DNA from: Methylococcus sp. EFPC2
GTDB taxonomy: Bacteria; Pseudomonadota; Gammaproteobacteria; Methylococcales; Methylococcaceae
Reading direction: 5' to 3'
DNA: 64,000 bases
Assembly: GCF_016925495.1 (NCBI RefSeq)
Contig: NZ_CP070491.1
Location: 3,596,001-3,660,000, forward strand
Of the stretch, positions 41,605 to 50,716 are shown in pieces. The notes below the pieces were generated by a model. It saw only the letters and a list, made by a program, of their open reading frames with translations, was not told the DNA's origin and searched no databases. Made by a program: the position numbers and the translations under genes. Each line of letters begins with the position of its first letter. Positions within the stretch are counted from its first letter, which is position 1.

Positions 41605-43032
41605 CTAGCCGGTCGACTTGATTGACGAATACGCCGCCAAAGCCTCTTCCCGACTGTGCTTCAAATCGACGACGGGCAAAGGATAGCTCACGCCCAGCCG
41701 CACGCCGGCGGCGTTGAGTATGCCCGCAGGCGCCTCCCAGGGGTGGTGAATATAAGCGGCCGGAAGGTGCGCGAGTTCCGGCACCCAGCGGCGCACATAG
41801 TTGCCTTCGGGGTCGAAACGCCGGCCCTGCAGTACGGGATTGAAGATGCGGAAATAAGGCGCGGCATCGGCACCGCAGCCGGCGGTCCATTGCCAGCCCA
41901 AGGTGTTGTTGGCGAGATCGGCGTCGACCAGGGTGTCCCAGAACCAGCGCGCGCCTTCCAGCCAGTGGATGCGCAGATTCTTGGTCAGGAAAGAGGCGAC
42001 GATCATGCGTACCCGGTTATGCATCCAGCCCGTGTGCCACAGTTCGCGCATGCCGGCGTCGACCATAGGAATGCCGGTGCGGCCGCGCTGCCAGGCTGCG
42101 AGCAAGGCAGGTTCCGGCGCGGCCCAGGGAAACGAATGAAAGCGCGGGTCCAAGGATTCCGAAGCGGTCTGCGGAAAATGGTATAGGAGGTGATGGGCGA
42201 ATTCGCGCCAGGCCAGCTCGCGCAGATAAGAGTCCGCGCCGGCGCCGATGGCGCCTCGCGCAGATAGCGCCTGGATGATCTGGCGCGGGCCGATCTCGCC
42301 GAAATGCAGATGCGGTGAAAGCCGGGAAACACCGTCGAGATCCGGCCGGTCGCGCGCGTCGTGGTAGTCCGTCAGGGCGGAATCGAGAAATGAGGCAAGC
42401 CGGTTCAGTGCGGCTTCCTCGCCCGGTCGCCAATGTTCGCGCAGGCCATCGTCCCAGGCGACGCGCGGCAGTAGTTCGAGTTCCTCCAGAGACAAACTGG
42501 CCAGATTTTCAGGCACCGATGGTAAAGCGGCCGGCGCGGTCAGGAGGGTCTGGCTCAAGCCCCGGGCCTGCAAGGCTTTCCAGAAAGGCGTGAAAACTTG
42601 GTAGGGTCGATCCCGTCCGTGCGTGATCTGCCAGGGCTCGTACAATAACGCGGCGTTGTAGGTATGCACGATGCAGCCATCCGCCCGCAATTCGCGCTTG
42701 AGCTCGCCGTCGCACGCGATAGCGGCCGGCTCGTAACGCCGGTTCCAGCAGGCCCGCCGGGCGCCGGTTGCGGCCAGCAATTCCCGCAAGACAGTCAGCG
42801 GCGGCCCGCGCCGGACGATCAGCCGTGAACCGAGGGCGCGCACAGAACCATCCAGGGCGGCTAGGCTGTGATGCAGCCACCAGCGGCTCGCCGAACCCTC
42901 CGGCCAGTCGCCGCCGGCTTCGGGATCGTGGATATAAACCGGGATCACCGGCCCGGCCTCCACGGCCGCGCACAGGGCTGGGTTATCGGCTAGCCGCAAG
43001 TCGCGGCGGAACCAGAGCAGGGAAGTCACCAT
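41605..43032 (-). CDS. phrB: Deoxyribodipyrimidine photolyase
   Basis: A 475-residue FAD-dependent DNA photolyase that splits cyclobutane pyrimidine dimers with light. The N-terminal antenna domain starts LLWFRRDLRLADNPAL. The FAD-binding C-terminal region includes LAWREFAHHLLYHFP, GIPMVDAGMRELWHTGWMHN and NRVRMIVASFL, the class I photolyase signatures. The antenna chromophore cannot be told from sequence. It is the first gene of a leftward pair with the PilZ gene. Confidence 0.93.
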   Translation of the reverse strand: MVTSLLWFRRDLRLADNPALCAAVEAGPVIPVYIHDPEAGGDWPEGSASRWWLHHSLAALDGSVRALGSRLIVRRGPPLTVLRELLAATGARRACWNRRYEPAAIACDGELKRELRADGCIVHTYNAALLYEPWQITHGRDRPYQVFTPFWKALQARGLSQTLLTAPAALPSVPENLASLSLEELELLPRVAWDDGLREHWRPGEEAALNRLASFLDSALTDYHDARDRPDLDGVSRLSPHLHFGEIGPRQIIQALSARGAIGAGADSYLRELAWREFAHHLLYHFPQTASESLDPRFHSFPWAAPEPALLAAWQRGRTGIPMVDAGMRELWHTGWMHNRVRMIVASFLTKNLRIHWLEGARWFWDTLVDADLANNTLGWQWTAGCGADAAPYFRIFNPVLQGRRFDPEGNYVRRWVPELAHLPAAYIHHPWEAPAGILNAAGVRLGVSYPLPVVDLKHSREEALAAYSSIKSTG

Positions 43033-43233
43033 GAGCGGTCCTTTTTACGGCGCAGTCTATCGGCTTTCGTCTCGGCGTGTTTCCAGTCGAGCCTGAACTT
43101 TGACGTCGGGCTAGGCTCAAAAGTGGGCAGCAACCCGCGGGAGGACCACAGCGATGAGCCCCAGCCTTGGCATTTTCGCCGCCGCGGTGCGCACGGCGCC
43201 TGTGCCATAGAAATTCCCTGAAGGAGATCGCCC

Positions 43234-44133
43234 ATGCATTTCTTGATCACCGGCGGTACTGGTTTCATCGGTCGGGCGCTGTGCGCGGACTTGCTCGCGC
43301 AAGGGCACGAATTGACGGTGCTGAGCCGGCAGCCATCCGAGCGAGTGCGCGGCGTGTGCGGGCCCGTCACCCCTCTAGGCTCGCTGGATCTGATCTGCGA
43401 CGACGCGCGCTACGATGCCGTCATCAATCTGGCCGGCGAACCGATCGCCGACTCGCGCTGGACGGCGGCGCGCAAGGCCCAGCTTCGCGCCAGCCGGGTC
43501 GACGTCACTCGGGAACTGGTGGGCCGTTTGGCCCGGTTGCGACATAAGCCGGATACATTGCTCAGCGCCTCGGCGATCGGTTACTACGGCGACCAGGGCG
43601 ATACGCCGCTGGACGAATCCAGTCCACCGCATGTCGAATACACCCATACCCTATGCCTGGAATGGGAGGCCGAGGCGCGCAAGGCCGAAACGCTGGGTAT
43701 CCGCGTCTGCGTGCTGCGCAGCGGGCTGGTCGTCGGCCGCGACGGCGGGTTCCTGAAAAAAATGCTGCCGCTGTTCCGGGCCGGTCTGGGCGGGCGCATA
43801 GGCGACGGCAAGCAGTGGATGAGCTGGATTCATCTGGCTGACCACATCGCCATCCAGAACTTCTTGTTGAAAGATCCGCAACTTTCCGGCGCATTCAATC
43901 TGACCGCCCCCGATCCGGTCACCAATGCCGAATTCACCCGCATCTTGGCGCAAAGCCTGAAGCGGCCGGCCGGCCTGCCGGTGCCCGCCGCCATGCTGAA
44001 ACTCATGCTGGGCGAGCTGGCGGGTCTGTTGTTGGGCGGTCAGCGGGTGCTGCCCGAGCGTATTCTCCGGGCGGGCTACGCGTTCCGTTTTCCGCATTTG
44101 CAGCCGGCGCTGGAAGATGTGTTGCGGCCGTGA
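43234..44133 (+). CDS. TIGR01777 family (YfcH-like) epimerase/SDR protein
   Basis: A 299-residue extended short-chain dehydrogenase-like protein. The Rossmann start ITGGTGFIGRAL binds NAD(P). NLAGEPIADSRWT, SASAIGYYGDQGD, and the C-terminal DUF1731 region (LPVPAAMLKLMLGE, LLGGQRVLPERI) mark the TIGR01777 family. It is cytoplasmic and its reaction is unknown. GAAGGAG precedes the ATG by 7 bp. Its stop overlaps the GTG start of the small lipoprotein-like gene (GTGA). Confidence 0.9.
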   Translation: MHFLITGGTGFIGRALCADLLAQGHELTVLSRQPSERVRGVCGPVTPLGSLDLICDDARYDAVINLAGEPIADSRWTAARKAQLRASRVDVTRELVGRLARLRHKPDTLLSASAIGYYGDQGDTPLDESSPPHVEYTHTLCLEWEAEARKAETLGIRVCVLRSGLVVGRDGGFLKKMLPLFRAGLGGRIGDGKQWMSWIHLADHIAIQNFLLKDPQLSGAFNLTAPDPVTNAEFTRILAQSLKRPAGLPVPAAMLKLMLGELAGLLLGGQRVLPERILRAGYAFRFPHLQPALEDVLRP

Positions 44134-44357
44134 ATGCTTGGTTCCTGCGCATCGGTGCCGTCCTGCTGCTGCTCGCCGCCCTTACCCGCTGCGGCGCCAC
44201 GGAGGAGGGATTTGCCGCCGTGCACCAGGTGGTTTCCGATCCGCTCATCCTGCATCTGGCCGGGCCGTATTATCTGGCCAAGGAACGCAACGGCGACCTG
44301 CTGCTGATCGAACTGGATGCCAATAACGAGGTGGTGGCGGTCAGCACCTTGTGGTGA
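44130..44357 (+). CDS. Small lipoprotein-like protein
   Basis: A 75-residue protein starting with GTG at 44130, which overlaps the preceding stop by 4 nt. The hydrophobic N terminus ends LLAALTRCGA, compatible with a weak lipobox (LTRC), followed by a short mature part of about 55 residues. The family is unknown. It is translationally coupled to the TIGR01777 gene, so it is probably expressed with it rather than with the efflux operon that begins 80 bp later. Confidence 0.65.
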   Translation: MNAWFLRIGAVLLLLAALTRCGATEEGFAAVHQVVSDPLILHLAGPYYLAKERNGDLLLIELDANNEVVAVSTLW

Positions 44358-44382
44358 CTTAGTGAGCCCTGTTGAAGCGTAA

Positions 44383-44388
44383 TATAAT
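44383..44388 (+). promoter_or_regulatory. Candidate -10 element of the second metal-efflux operon
   Basis: TATAAT 47 bp before the adaptor start. A weak -35 (TTAGTG at 44359-44364, 18-bp spacer) precedes it, and an imperfect GTTGAA/TTCGAC inverted repeat spans it. This is what a regulator-dependent promoter might look like, but no regulator gene is adjacent. Confidence 0.4.
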
Positions 44389-44435
44389 TTCGACACCGTA
44401 CCATTCTGCGCGACCGCGACATAATTACCATCATC

Positions 44436-45575
44436 ATGCGGACTCCCTTTTTTCTCGCCCTTCTTCTGACGGTGGCCGCCGCGGGTTGCGGCTCGCCCGA
44501 ATCTCCCACTCAAACCCCTCTGGCGGACCAAGAGAGCCTGGATGCACAAGGAGACGCGGGTGGCGCGCAGATGAAGAGCCGAGGGGTGCGGCTGCGCCCC
44601 GAATCACTGCCTTATATCTCGGTCACGACCATAGAGCCCAAGCCTTTCGCGGGTGCGATCAGTGCGCCGGCGCACGTGGATTTCCGGGCCAAGGCCATTT
44701 CTTCCGCGGGCACGGTGGTGGCCGGCAGGATCAGCAAAATACACGTGCAGGTGGGCGACAAGGTCAAGGCGGGCGACCCGCTGGCAACTTTGGCGAGCGC
44801 GGAAGCTGCGCAGATGCGCTCGGATTTCCTGCGCGCCAAGGCGGAACTGGAGCGCGAGGAAAACCACTATCGCCGCCAGGAAGAAATGAAACGCACGGGG
44901 GTTGGACTGGAAATCGAGCGCCTGGATGCGGAAGCGCAACGGGACGAAGCCCGCGCCGATTACACCCGCAGCCTGGAAGCCTTGCGCATGCTCGGCGAGG
45001 GATCCGGCGAAGAGGTCATCGTACATGCCCCTGTGGCAGGCACCGTGCTGAAAGCGAATGCGGCGGTCGGTTCCGCCGTCCAGCCGGGCGCGGCCCTCTT
45101 CGATCTGGGTGAGTCGTCCGCTCTTTGGATCATCGCCGACGTTTTCGAACGCGACCTGCTGCTGGTGGAAAAAGGCTCTCGAGTCACCATCGATATCCCC
45201 TCTCTGGACCATCCCATCACGGGCCATGTCGTGGGCGAAAGCGCGGCCATCCAGGCCGAGTTGCGTCGCGCCTCGGTGTTCATCGAAACGGACAGCGCCG
45301 AGGTGCCGTTGCGGCCGGGCATGTTCGCCCGCGTGTCCATACAGGCCACCGCGCCCAAGCAAATCGTGCTGCCGACTTCGGCCGTGCTGATCAAGGACGG
45401 CAAGCAAACCATCGTCTACGTGGAAATTGCCGAAGGCCTGTTCGAGCCCCGCAACGTGCTGGTCGGTCAGGCGCGCGAGGGCATGACTCCGGTGCTGGAA
45501 GGTTTGCAAGGCGGCGAGCGCGTGGTCGTCAAGGGCGCTTTGCTGATCGACGCCGAAGCCGCCATGCTGCTCTGA
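44436..45575 (+). CDS. RND efflux periplasmic adaptor lipoprotein (CusB/CzcB family)
   Basis: A 379-residue membrane-fusion protein with a lipobox (AAGC, Cys near 18), so it is probably lipid-anchored. The lipoyl halves are GRISKIHVQVGDKVKAGDPLATL and VIVHAPVAGTVLKANAAVGSAVQPG, with a coiled-coil hairpin between them. A beta-barrel (LWIIADVFERDLLLVEKGSRV) and C-terminal domain follow. It precedes the RND permease by 12 bp. Gene order here (adaptor-pump-channel) differs from the first operon (channel-adaptor-pump). Confidence 0.88.
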   Translation: MRTPFFLALLLTVAAAGCGSPESPTQTPLADQESLDAQGDAGGAQMKSRGVRLRPESLPYISVTTIEPKPFAGAISAPAHVDFRAKAISSAGTVVAGRISKIHVQVGDKVKAGDPLATLASAEAAQMRSDFLRAKAELEREENHYRRQEEMKRTGVGLEIERLDAEAQRDEARADYTRSLEALRMLGEGSGEEVIVHAPVAGTVLKANAAVGSAVQPGAALFDLGESSALWIIADVFERDLLLVEKGSRVTIDIPSLDHPITGHVVGESAAIQAELRRASVFIETDSAEVPLRPGMFARVSIQATAPKQIVLPTSAVLIKDGKQTIVYVEIAEGLFEPRNVLVGQAREGMTPVLEGLQGGERVVVKGALLIDAEAAMLL

Positions 45576-45587
45576 TCGGGGCCGACG

Positions 45588-48500
45588 ATGCTGAAAATCC
45601 TGATCGAATATTGCGTGCACCGACGCCTGGCCGCCATCGTCGTCACCGCGCTGATCGCCGCCGTCGGCATCCACGCCTATCTGGATACCCCGATCGAGGC
45701 CTATCCGGACGTCACCAACACCCAGGTCACGGTGATCGCCCTGCATCCGGGCTATGCCCCGGAGGAGGTGGAGCGGCAAGTCACCGTGCCCCTCGAGCGC
45801 GTGCTGAACGGCACGCCCGACATGCTGCAGATGCGCAGCCAAAGCCTGTTCGGACTGTCGCTCATCACCATCACCTTCGAAGACGACGTCGACAGCTTCC
45901 ATTCGCGCACCCTGATTTCCGAGCGCATCACCGGAGCCGAGCTGCCCGCAGGCGTGACGCCGGTACTGGCGCCCGATTACACGCCGCTCGGCGAGATCTA
46001 CAAATTCGTCGTGGTGAGCGACCGCCATTCGCTCTACGAACTGCGTTCGGAAATGGAATGGAACGTTTCGCGGGCCTTGCGTCAGGTGCAGGGGGTGGCC
46101 GACGTCCTGACCTTCGGCGGCTACTACAAGGAAATCCATGTCGAAATCGATCCGGTCCGCCTGGAGTCCTTCGGCCTGACTCTGGACGAGGTGAACCAGG
46201 CCATCGCCAGCGCCAACCGCAACGTCGGCGCCGGATTCCTACGCCACGGCGACCAGCAGATGGTGGTGCGCGGCGTCGGCTTTCTCGCCAACCCCGAAGA
46301 TGTCAAGAACATCGCGCTGAAAAGCACCGGCGGAACCCCGGTCACGGTGGGCGACGTGGCCCGCCTGGTGCAGGCTTACACGCCGCGCCAGGGCACGGTC
46401 GGCATGGACGATCAGAAGGAGGCCGTGGAGGGCATCGTGCTGCTGCGGCGCGGGCAGAATCCCTCGCGCGTGCTGGACGCCGTGCATCGGAAAGTGGATG
46501 AGCTGAACAAGAGCATACTGCCGGCGGGCATGAAGATCGTGCCCTTCCTGGACCGCACGGAACTCGTTCACAACACCTTGCATACGGTATACGACAACCT
46601 GCTGCACGGTTTCCTGCTGGTCGTCGGCGTGGTCTGGCTATTCCTGCGCAGCGTGCGCGGTTCGCTGATCGTCGCCCTGGTGATACCCCTGTCGCTGTTG
46701 ATCGCCTTCACTGGCCTTTATCAGATGGGGCTGCCGGCCAATCTGATTTCCATGGGCGCCATCGACTTCGGCATCATCCTCGACGGCGCGGTGGTGCTGA
46801 TGGAAAACGTCATCCACCAGGCCACCCACGAGAAGCCCGAGTCCAGCCGCGACATGGTCAAGCTGATCGTCACGGCGGCGTTCGACGTCGCCAAGCCAAC
46901 CTTCTACGCCATGCTCATCATCATCGCCGCGCTGCTGCCGGTATTTACGCTGGAGCGGGTCGAGGGCCGCATCTTCCGGCCCCTCGCCCTGACTTACAGC
47001 TTCGCGCTGGTGGGCGGACTGGTGTTCGCCTTGACCCTAGTGCCGGCGCTGTGCGCCGCGCTGATACATCCCAAGCACGCGGTCATCGAGGAGCCCGGTT
47101 TTTTGGTGCGGATACGCAAGATTTACCGCCGCCTGCTGGATCGGTTTCTGCGCCGGCGTGCCCTGGTGATGGCCTCCGCCCTGGTGCTGCTGGCCTTGGG
47201 CGGCGTGGCGGGCAGCCGGCTGGGCACCGAATTCCTGCCGGAACTGGACGAGGGCGACGTGCACGTGTTCGTCGAAATGCCGGCCAGCATCGCACTGGCC
47301 AAGGGCCAGGACATTTTGGTCGATATGCGCGAGCGCCTGCTGCAATTCCCCGAGGTCAAGAGCATACTCAGCCAGCAGGGGCGCTCCGAGGACGGCACGG
47401 ACAACGAGGGCGTGAACATGAGCGAAACCTTCGTGCACCTCAAGCCGCGCGACCAATGGCGCGAAGGCTGGCACAAGGACAGGCTGGTGGATGCCATGCG
47501 CGAATCTTTGGCGGTGATCCCCGGGGTGCGCTTCAATTTCTCGCAGCCCATCAAGGACAATGTGGAAGAAGCCGTGAGCGGCGTGCGCGGCAAGGTCGTG
47601 CTGAAAATCTACGGCACCGATCTGGAGAAGATGCGCGCCACCCTGGAAGAAGCCAAGGCGATGCTCAAAAGCGTTCCGGGCGTCATCGAGCTGGATCTCT
47701 ACCGTGAATCCCGCGTCCCACAGCTGCAAATCGAGCTGAACCGGCCGGCCCTGGCTCGCCACGGCGTCTCGGTGGATGCCGCGCAAGACACTCTGGAAAC
47801 CGCCATGGCGGGGCGAGTCGTCACGGAACTGTGGCAGAACGAGCGGGCCGTGCCGATCCGGGTGATCTTGCCCGGCACCGAACGCAGCGACGCGGAACAG
47901 ATCGCCAATCTGATGGTCCCCACGCCGTCCGGCGCCCGCATTCCCTTGCGCGAAATCGCCGATCTGCGGGTCACGGGCGGCCGGACCTCGATCGAGCGCG
48001 AAGCCAACCGTCGCTTCCTCGCGTTGAAGTTCAACGTCGAGGGACGCGATCTGGGTTCGGTGGTGCATGATGCCATGGCGGTCGTCGAGGCCAAGGTCAA
48101 GGCGCCCGAAGGGCACTTCTTCGTCTGGGGCGGCGAATTCGAGAACCAGCAACGCGCCATGGCCCGCCTGGGCGTGGTGATTCCGGTCGCCGTCATCATC
48201 GTTCTGGGTCTGCTCTACAGCGCCCTGCAATCGGCCCGCAGCGCCTTCGCCATCCTGCTTTCCACGCCCTTCGCCATGACCGGCGGATTGTTCGTCCTGT
48301 TCCTGGCGGGCATCCCGCTGTCGGTCAGCGCCACCATCGGATTCATCGCCCTGTTGGGCCAGGTGTCGCTGATGGGGCTGCTGGTGCTCAGCGCCACGGA
48401 GCAGCGTCGTCACGCCGGCCGCGCCCTCAACGAGGCCATCGTCGAAGGCGCCACGGAACGTTTGCGGCCGGTATTGATGGCCTCCATGCTGGCACTGCTC

Positions 48501-48686
48501 GGCCTGCTGCCCATGGCCGTTTCCACCGGCATCGGCAGCGAAACCCAGCAGCCCTTCGCCGTGGTGATCGTCGGGGGCATGTTCACCACCTTCTTCGTGG
48601 CCATGTTCGTGCTGCCCGTCATCTATTCCTACATCACGCCCAAACGGCTGATATCGCCCGAAGAAGCCGACGAATTACTGGAATGA
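45588..48686 (+). CDS. czcA: Heavy-metal RND efflux permease, CzcA-type TM4 motif
   Basis: A 1032-residue RND pump with twelve membrane helices. The TM4 motif GAIDFGIILDGAVVLMEN keeps both Asp and the Glu characteristic of divalent-cation HME-RND pumps (CzcA/CnrA branch). SQQGRSEDGTDNEGVNMSETFVHLKPR lies in the second periplasmic region, as in CzcA proteins. Divalent cations such as Co, Zn, Cd or Ni are the likely substrates, in contrast to the CusA-like motif of the pump at 37794. Its end overlaps the outer-membrane factor gene (ATGA). Confidence 0.88.
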   Translation: MLKILIEYCVHRRLAAIVVTALIAAVGIHAYLDTPIEAYPDVTNTQVTVIALHPGYAPEEVERQVTVPLERVLNGTPDMLQMRSQSLFGLSLITITFEDDVDSFHSRTLISERITGAELPAGVTPVLAPDYTPLGEIYKFVVVSDRHSLYELRSEMEWNVSRALRQVQGVADVLTFGGYYKEIHVEIDPVRLESFGLTLDEVNQAIASANRNVGAGFLRHGDQQMVVRGVGFLANPEDVKNIALKSTGGTPVTVGDVARLVQAYTPRQGTVGMDDQKEAVEGIVLLRRGQNPSRVLDAVHRKVDELNKSILPAGMKIVPFLDRTELVHNTLHTVYDNLLHGFLLVVGVVWLFLRSVRGSLIVALVIPLSLLIAFTGLYQMGLPANLISMGAIDFGIILDGAVVLMENVIHQATHEKPESSRDMVKLIVTAAFDVAKPTFYAMLIIIAALLPVFTLERVEGRIFRPLALTYSFALVGGLVFALTLVPALCAALIHPKHAVIEEPGFLVRIRKIYRRLLDRFLRRRALVMASALVLLALGGVAGSRLGTEFLPELDEGDVHVFVEMPASIALAKGQDILVDMRERLLQFPEVKSILSQQGRSEDGTDNEGVNMSETFVHLKPRDQWREGWHKDRLVDAMRESLAVIPGVRFNFSQPIKDNVEEAVSGVRGKVVLKIYGTDLEKMRATLEEAKAMLKSVPGVIELDLYRESRVPQLQIELNRPALARHGVSVDAAQDTLETAMAGRVVTELWQNERAVPIRVILPGTERSDAEQIANLMVPTPSGARIPLREIADLRVTGGRTSIEREANRRFLALKFNVEGRDLGSVVHDAMAVVEAKVKAPEGHFFVWGGEFENQQRAMARLGVVIPVAVIIVLGLLYSALQSARSAFAILLSTPFAMTGGLFVLFLAGIPLSVSATIGFIALLGQVSLMGLLVLSATEQRRHAGRALNEAIVEGATERLRPVLMASMLALLGLLPMAVSTGIGSETQQPFAVVIVGGMFTTFFVAMFVLPVIYSYITPKRLISPEEADELLE

Positions 48687-49984
48687 CCATGCCGAGATCA
48701 CTCCTCCGATTACGCCCGCTGGCGCTGGGCCTGCTGTTGGTCGGCACTTGCGCAGTCGCCGACGACCTGGCCAAAGCCAGCCTGCCGCAGTCCGTAACCA
48801 TCCAGCAGTTGCTGCAAATCGCCCGCGAACAGAGTCCGCGGGTCGCCGCCACCCGCGCGCAGATCGGGACCGCCCGGGCCGAAATCGTCGCCGCCGGCGT
48901 GCTGCCCAATCCGCGCATCACCTATGGGCGTTACCAGTTGCTCAGCCAGAAGAACACGATGTACGACGGCAACGTGCAGCAGGAATACACCCTGGAAGTG
49001 CCGGTACAGATCGCGGGTCAGCGCGGAGCCCGGGTCGAGGCGGCGGAAAAGCGCGTGGCCAAGACGGAAGCCGAAGTCGAGGCCGATTTCGCCGAACTGA
49101 CCCGTAATGTCTGGACGCTGTTCATCAAGCTGCTGGTCGGGCGCGAGCGCGTCGCCATACTGGAGCAGGCTGCGCAGGACTTGAACTATCTGCGCACCCT
49201 GGTCGCCGGACGCGAACAGGCCGGCAGCGCCAGCCCTTACGACGTGTTGCGCATGAGCGTGGAGGCGCAATCGGTGGAAACCCGGCTGGACAGTGCGCGC
49301 GCGGATCTCGCCGCGACCGGTGGCGAACTGGGCATGCTGCTGGGATTCCCCGACTGGAAGCCGGACGCGCTCGGCACGCTGGCCCCCATAGGTATCGCGG
49401 CGGACTCCCGCCGCCTGTGGGAGGAGGCGGAACACAGCAACCCCGAGCTGGTCGCAGCGCAGCGCGCGGAGCAGGCCGCCGATGCCGGACTGGAGCAGGC
49501 CCGCCGGGAGCGCTGGCCGACGCCTTCGATCCTGCTGGGCAGTGCATTCACCAATCGCCCTTACGGCAACGCGTTCTTCGCCGGCGTTTCCGTCGAACTG
49601 CCCCTGTTCGACCGCGGACAGGGCGGCATGGCGCGCGCGGCGGCGGAAAAGCAGACGGTGCTGCTGGAGCGGGATCTGCTGCGTGCGAAGACCCGCACGG
49701 AGCTGGACCGGGCGGTCGAGCTTTTGGCGCGTCGTCGCGCGTCTCTCGACAAGTTCGAGCGGGAAGTGCTGGGGAGGCTGCCCGATCTTAAACAAATGGC
49801 GGAGAGCGCTTACCGGCTGGGCAAGGGCACCCTGCTGGAGCTGCTCGACGCCGCCCGCTCGCGCACCGACATCCGGCTCAGCCATGTGGAATTGATCCAG
49901 GCCGAAACCGAGGCCGAGCTGGATGCATTGAAAGCATCGGGTTTACTGGTGTCCACCCTGGAAAGCGGCAAAGCGCAAAATTGA
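48683..49984 (+). CDS. Outer-membrane efflux factor (TolC family)
   Basis: A 433-residue TolC-fold channel with a signal peptide (cleavage near CAVA-DDL). Two OEP repeats are visible: SVTIQQLLQIAREQSPRVAATRAQIG at the start of the first, and RLPDLKQMAESAYRLGKGTLLELLDAARS at the end of the second. It closes the second RND operon and is coupled to the pump gene by a 4-nt overlap. Confidence 0.88.
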   Translation: MTMPRSLLRLRPLALGLLLVGTCAVADDLAKASLPQSVTIQQLLQIAREQSPRVAATRAQIGTARAEIVAAGVLPNPRITYGRYQLLSQKNTMYDGNVQQEYTLEVPVQIAGQRGARVEAAEKRVAKTEAEVEADFAELTRNVWTLFIKLLVGRERVAILEQAAQDLNYLRTLVAGREQAGSASPYDVLRMSVEAQSVETRLDSARADLAATGGELGMLLGFPDWKPDALGTLAPIGIAADSRRLWEEAEHSNPELVAAQRAEQAADAGLEQARRERWPTPSILLGSAFTNRPYGNAFFAGVSVELPLFDRGQGGMARAAAEKQTVLLERDLLRAKTRTELDRAVELLARRRASLDKFEREVLGRLPDLKQMAESAYRLGKGTLLELLDAARSRTDIRLSHVELIQAETEAELDALKASGLLVSTLESGKAQN

Positions 49985-50163
49985 TCGCGGGAGATCGCGC
50001 TGAATTCCCGCGGGCCGCTGTTGAGCCCCCTGCAGCTCGAATCGACGAGCGGATCGAATTCATGCACACTCGCCGGCCGACGAGGGCGTAGCAGTCCACA
50101 CCGGCGCGTGCGGCGCGCGGTGGAGTCCTGCGCTCTCTGGCCACTTAAAAACAGGGAGTCCCC

Positions 50164-50685
50164 GTGTTCAGATCTCATCGTCCCCATGCTCCAACAAGAC
50201 CTGCCGGGGCAAAACCGCTCCGCACCCGGCTGTGCGCCGCCGTGTTCATCCTGTCGCCGCTTGTGGCGGGATGCACGGCGCTCGGTCTGGATGAGTCCTT
50301 GTGGCATAACGATGACGACGGTTTCTATCTCGACGCGCAGTCTTGCCGCACCTCGGCGGCTTTCAAGACCAAGGTCCGGATGAATGCCGGCGGCATGAGC
50401 GAACTCGACTTGGACGCCGGCTACGACGAAAAGGCTTATCGGATCTGTATGACCGAGCATGGCTGGGAGGCGAAAGTCGTCGATGAAACCCGATCAGCGG
50501 TTGACGAGTGCCGCAACCATGCCCTGCGTCTCGGCGTAGCGACGCCGGCGGAAAGCGATCCCCGCTTGATCCGCTACTTGGATACGGAAACATTCGACGA
50601 ATGCTTGCTCGAACACGGTGTCGAGGGCATCGTGCGGGTCAAGCCGCTGCGGCCGGCACAGCCGACTTCGGGAAGCGATCGTTAA
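50164..50685 (+). CDS. Lipoprotein of unknown function
   Basis: A 173-residue predicted lipoprotein. The N terminus is long and basic (about 22 residues) before a hydrophobic stretch ending LVAGC with Cys37. The mature part has four regularly placed Cys residues (in QSCRTS, RICMTE, DECRNH, DECLLE), suggesting disulfides. The GTG start at 50164 has AGGGAG 5 bp upstream. I do not recognise the family; it stands alone between the efflux operon and the convergent methyltransferase gene. Confidence 0.65.
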   Translation: MFRSHRPHAPTRPAGAKPLRTRLCAAVFILSPLVAGCTALGLDESLWHNDDDGFYLDAQSCRTSAAFKTKVRMNAGGMSELDLDAGYDEKAYRICMTEHGWEAKVVDETRSAVDECRNHALRLGVATPAESDPRLIRYLDTETFDECLLEHGVEGIVRVKPLRPAQPTSGSDR

Positions 50686-50716
50686 TTGCCGGTGTTGGGC
50701 GGCTCGTCGTTGCCCG

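Noticed and set aside
44604-46139. 511-codon leftward frame opposite the second adaptor and pump
   Set aside because: Antisense shadow: it crosses the junction of two well-supported genes and shows no protein family features.
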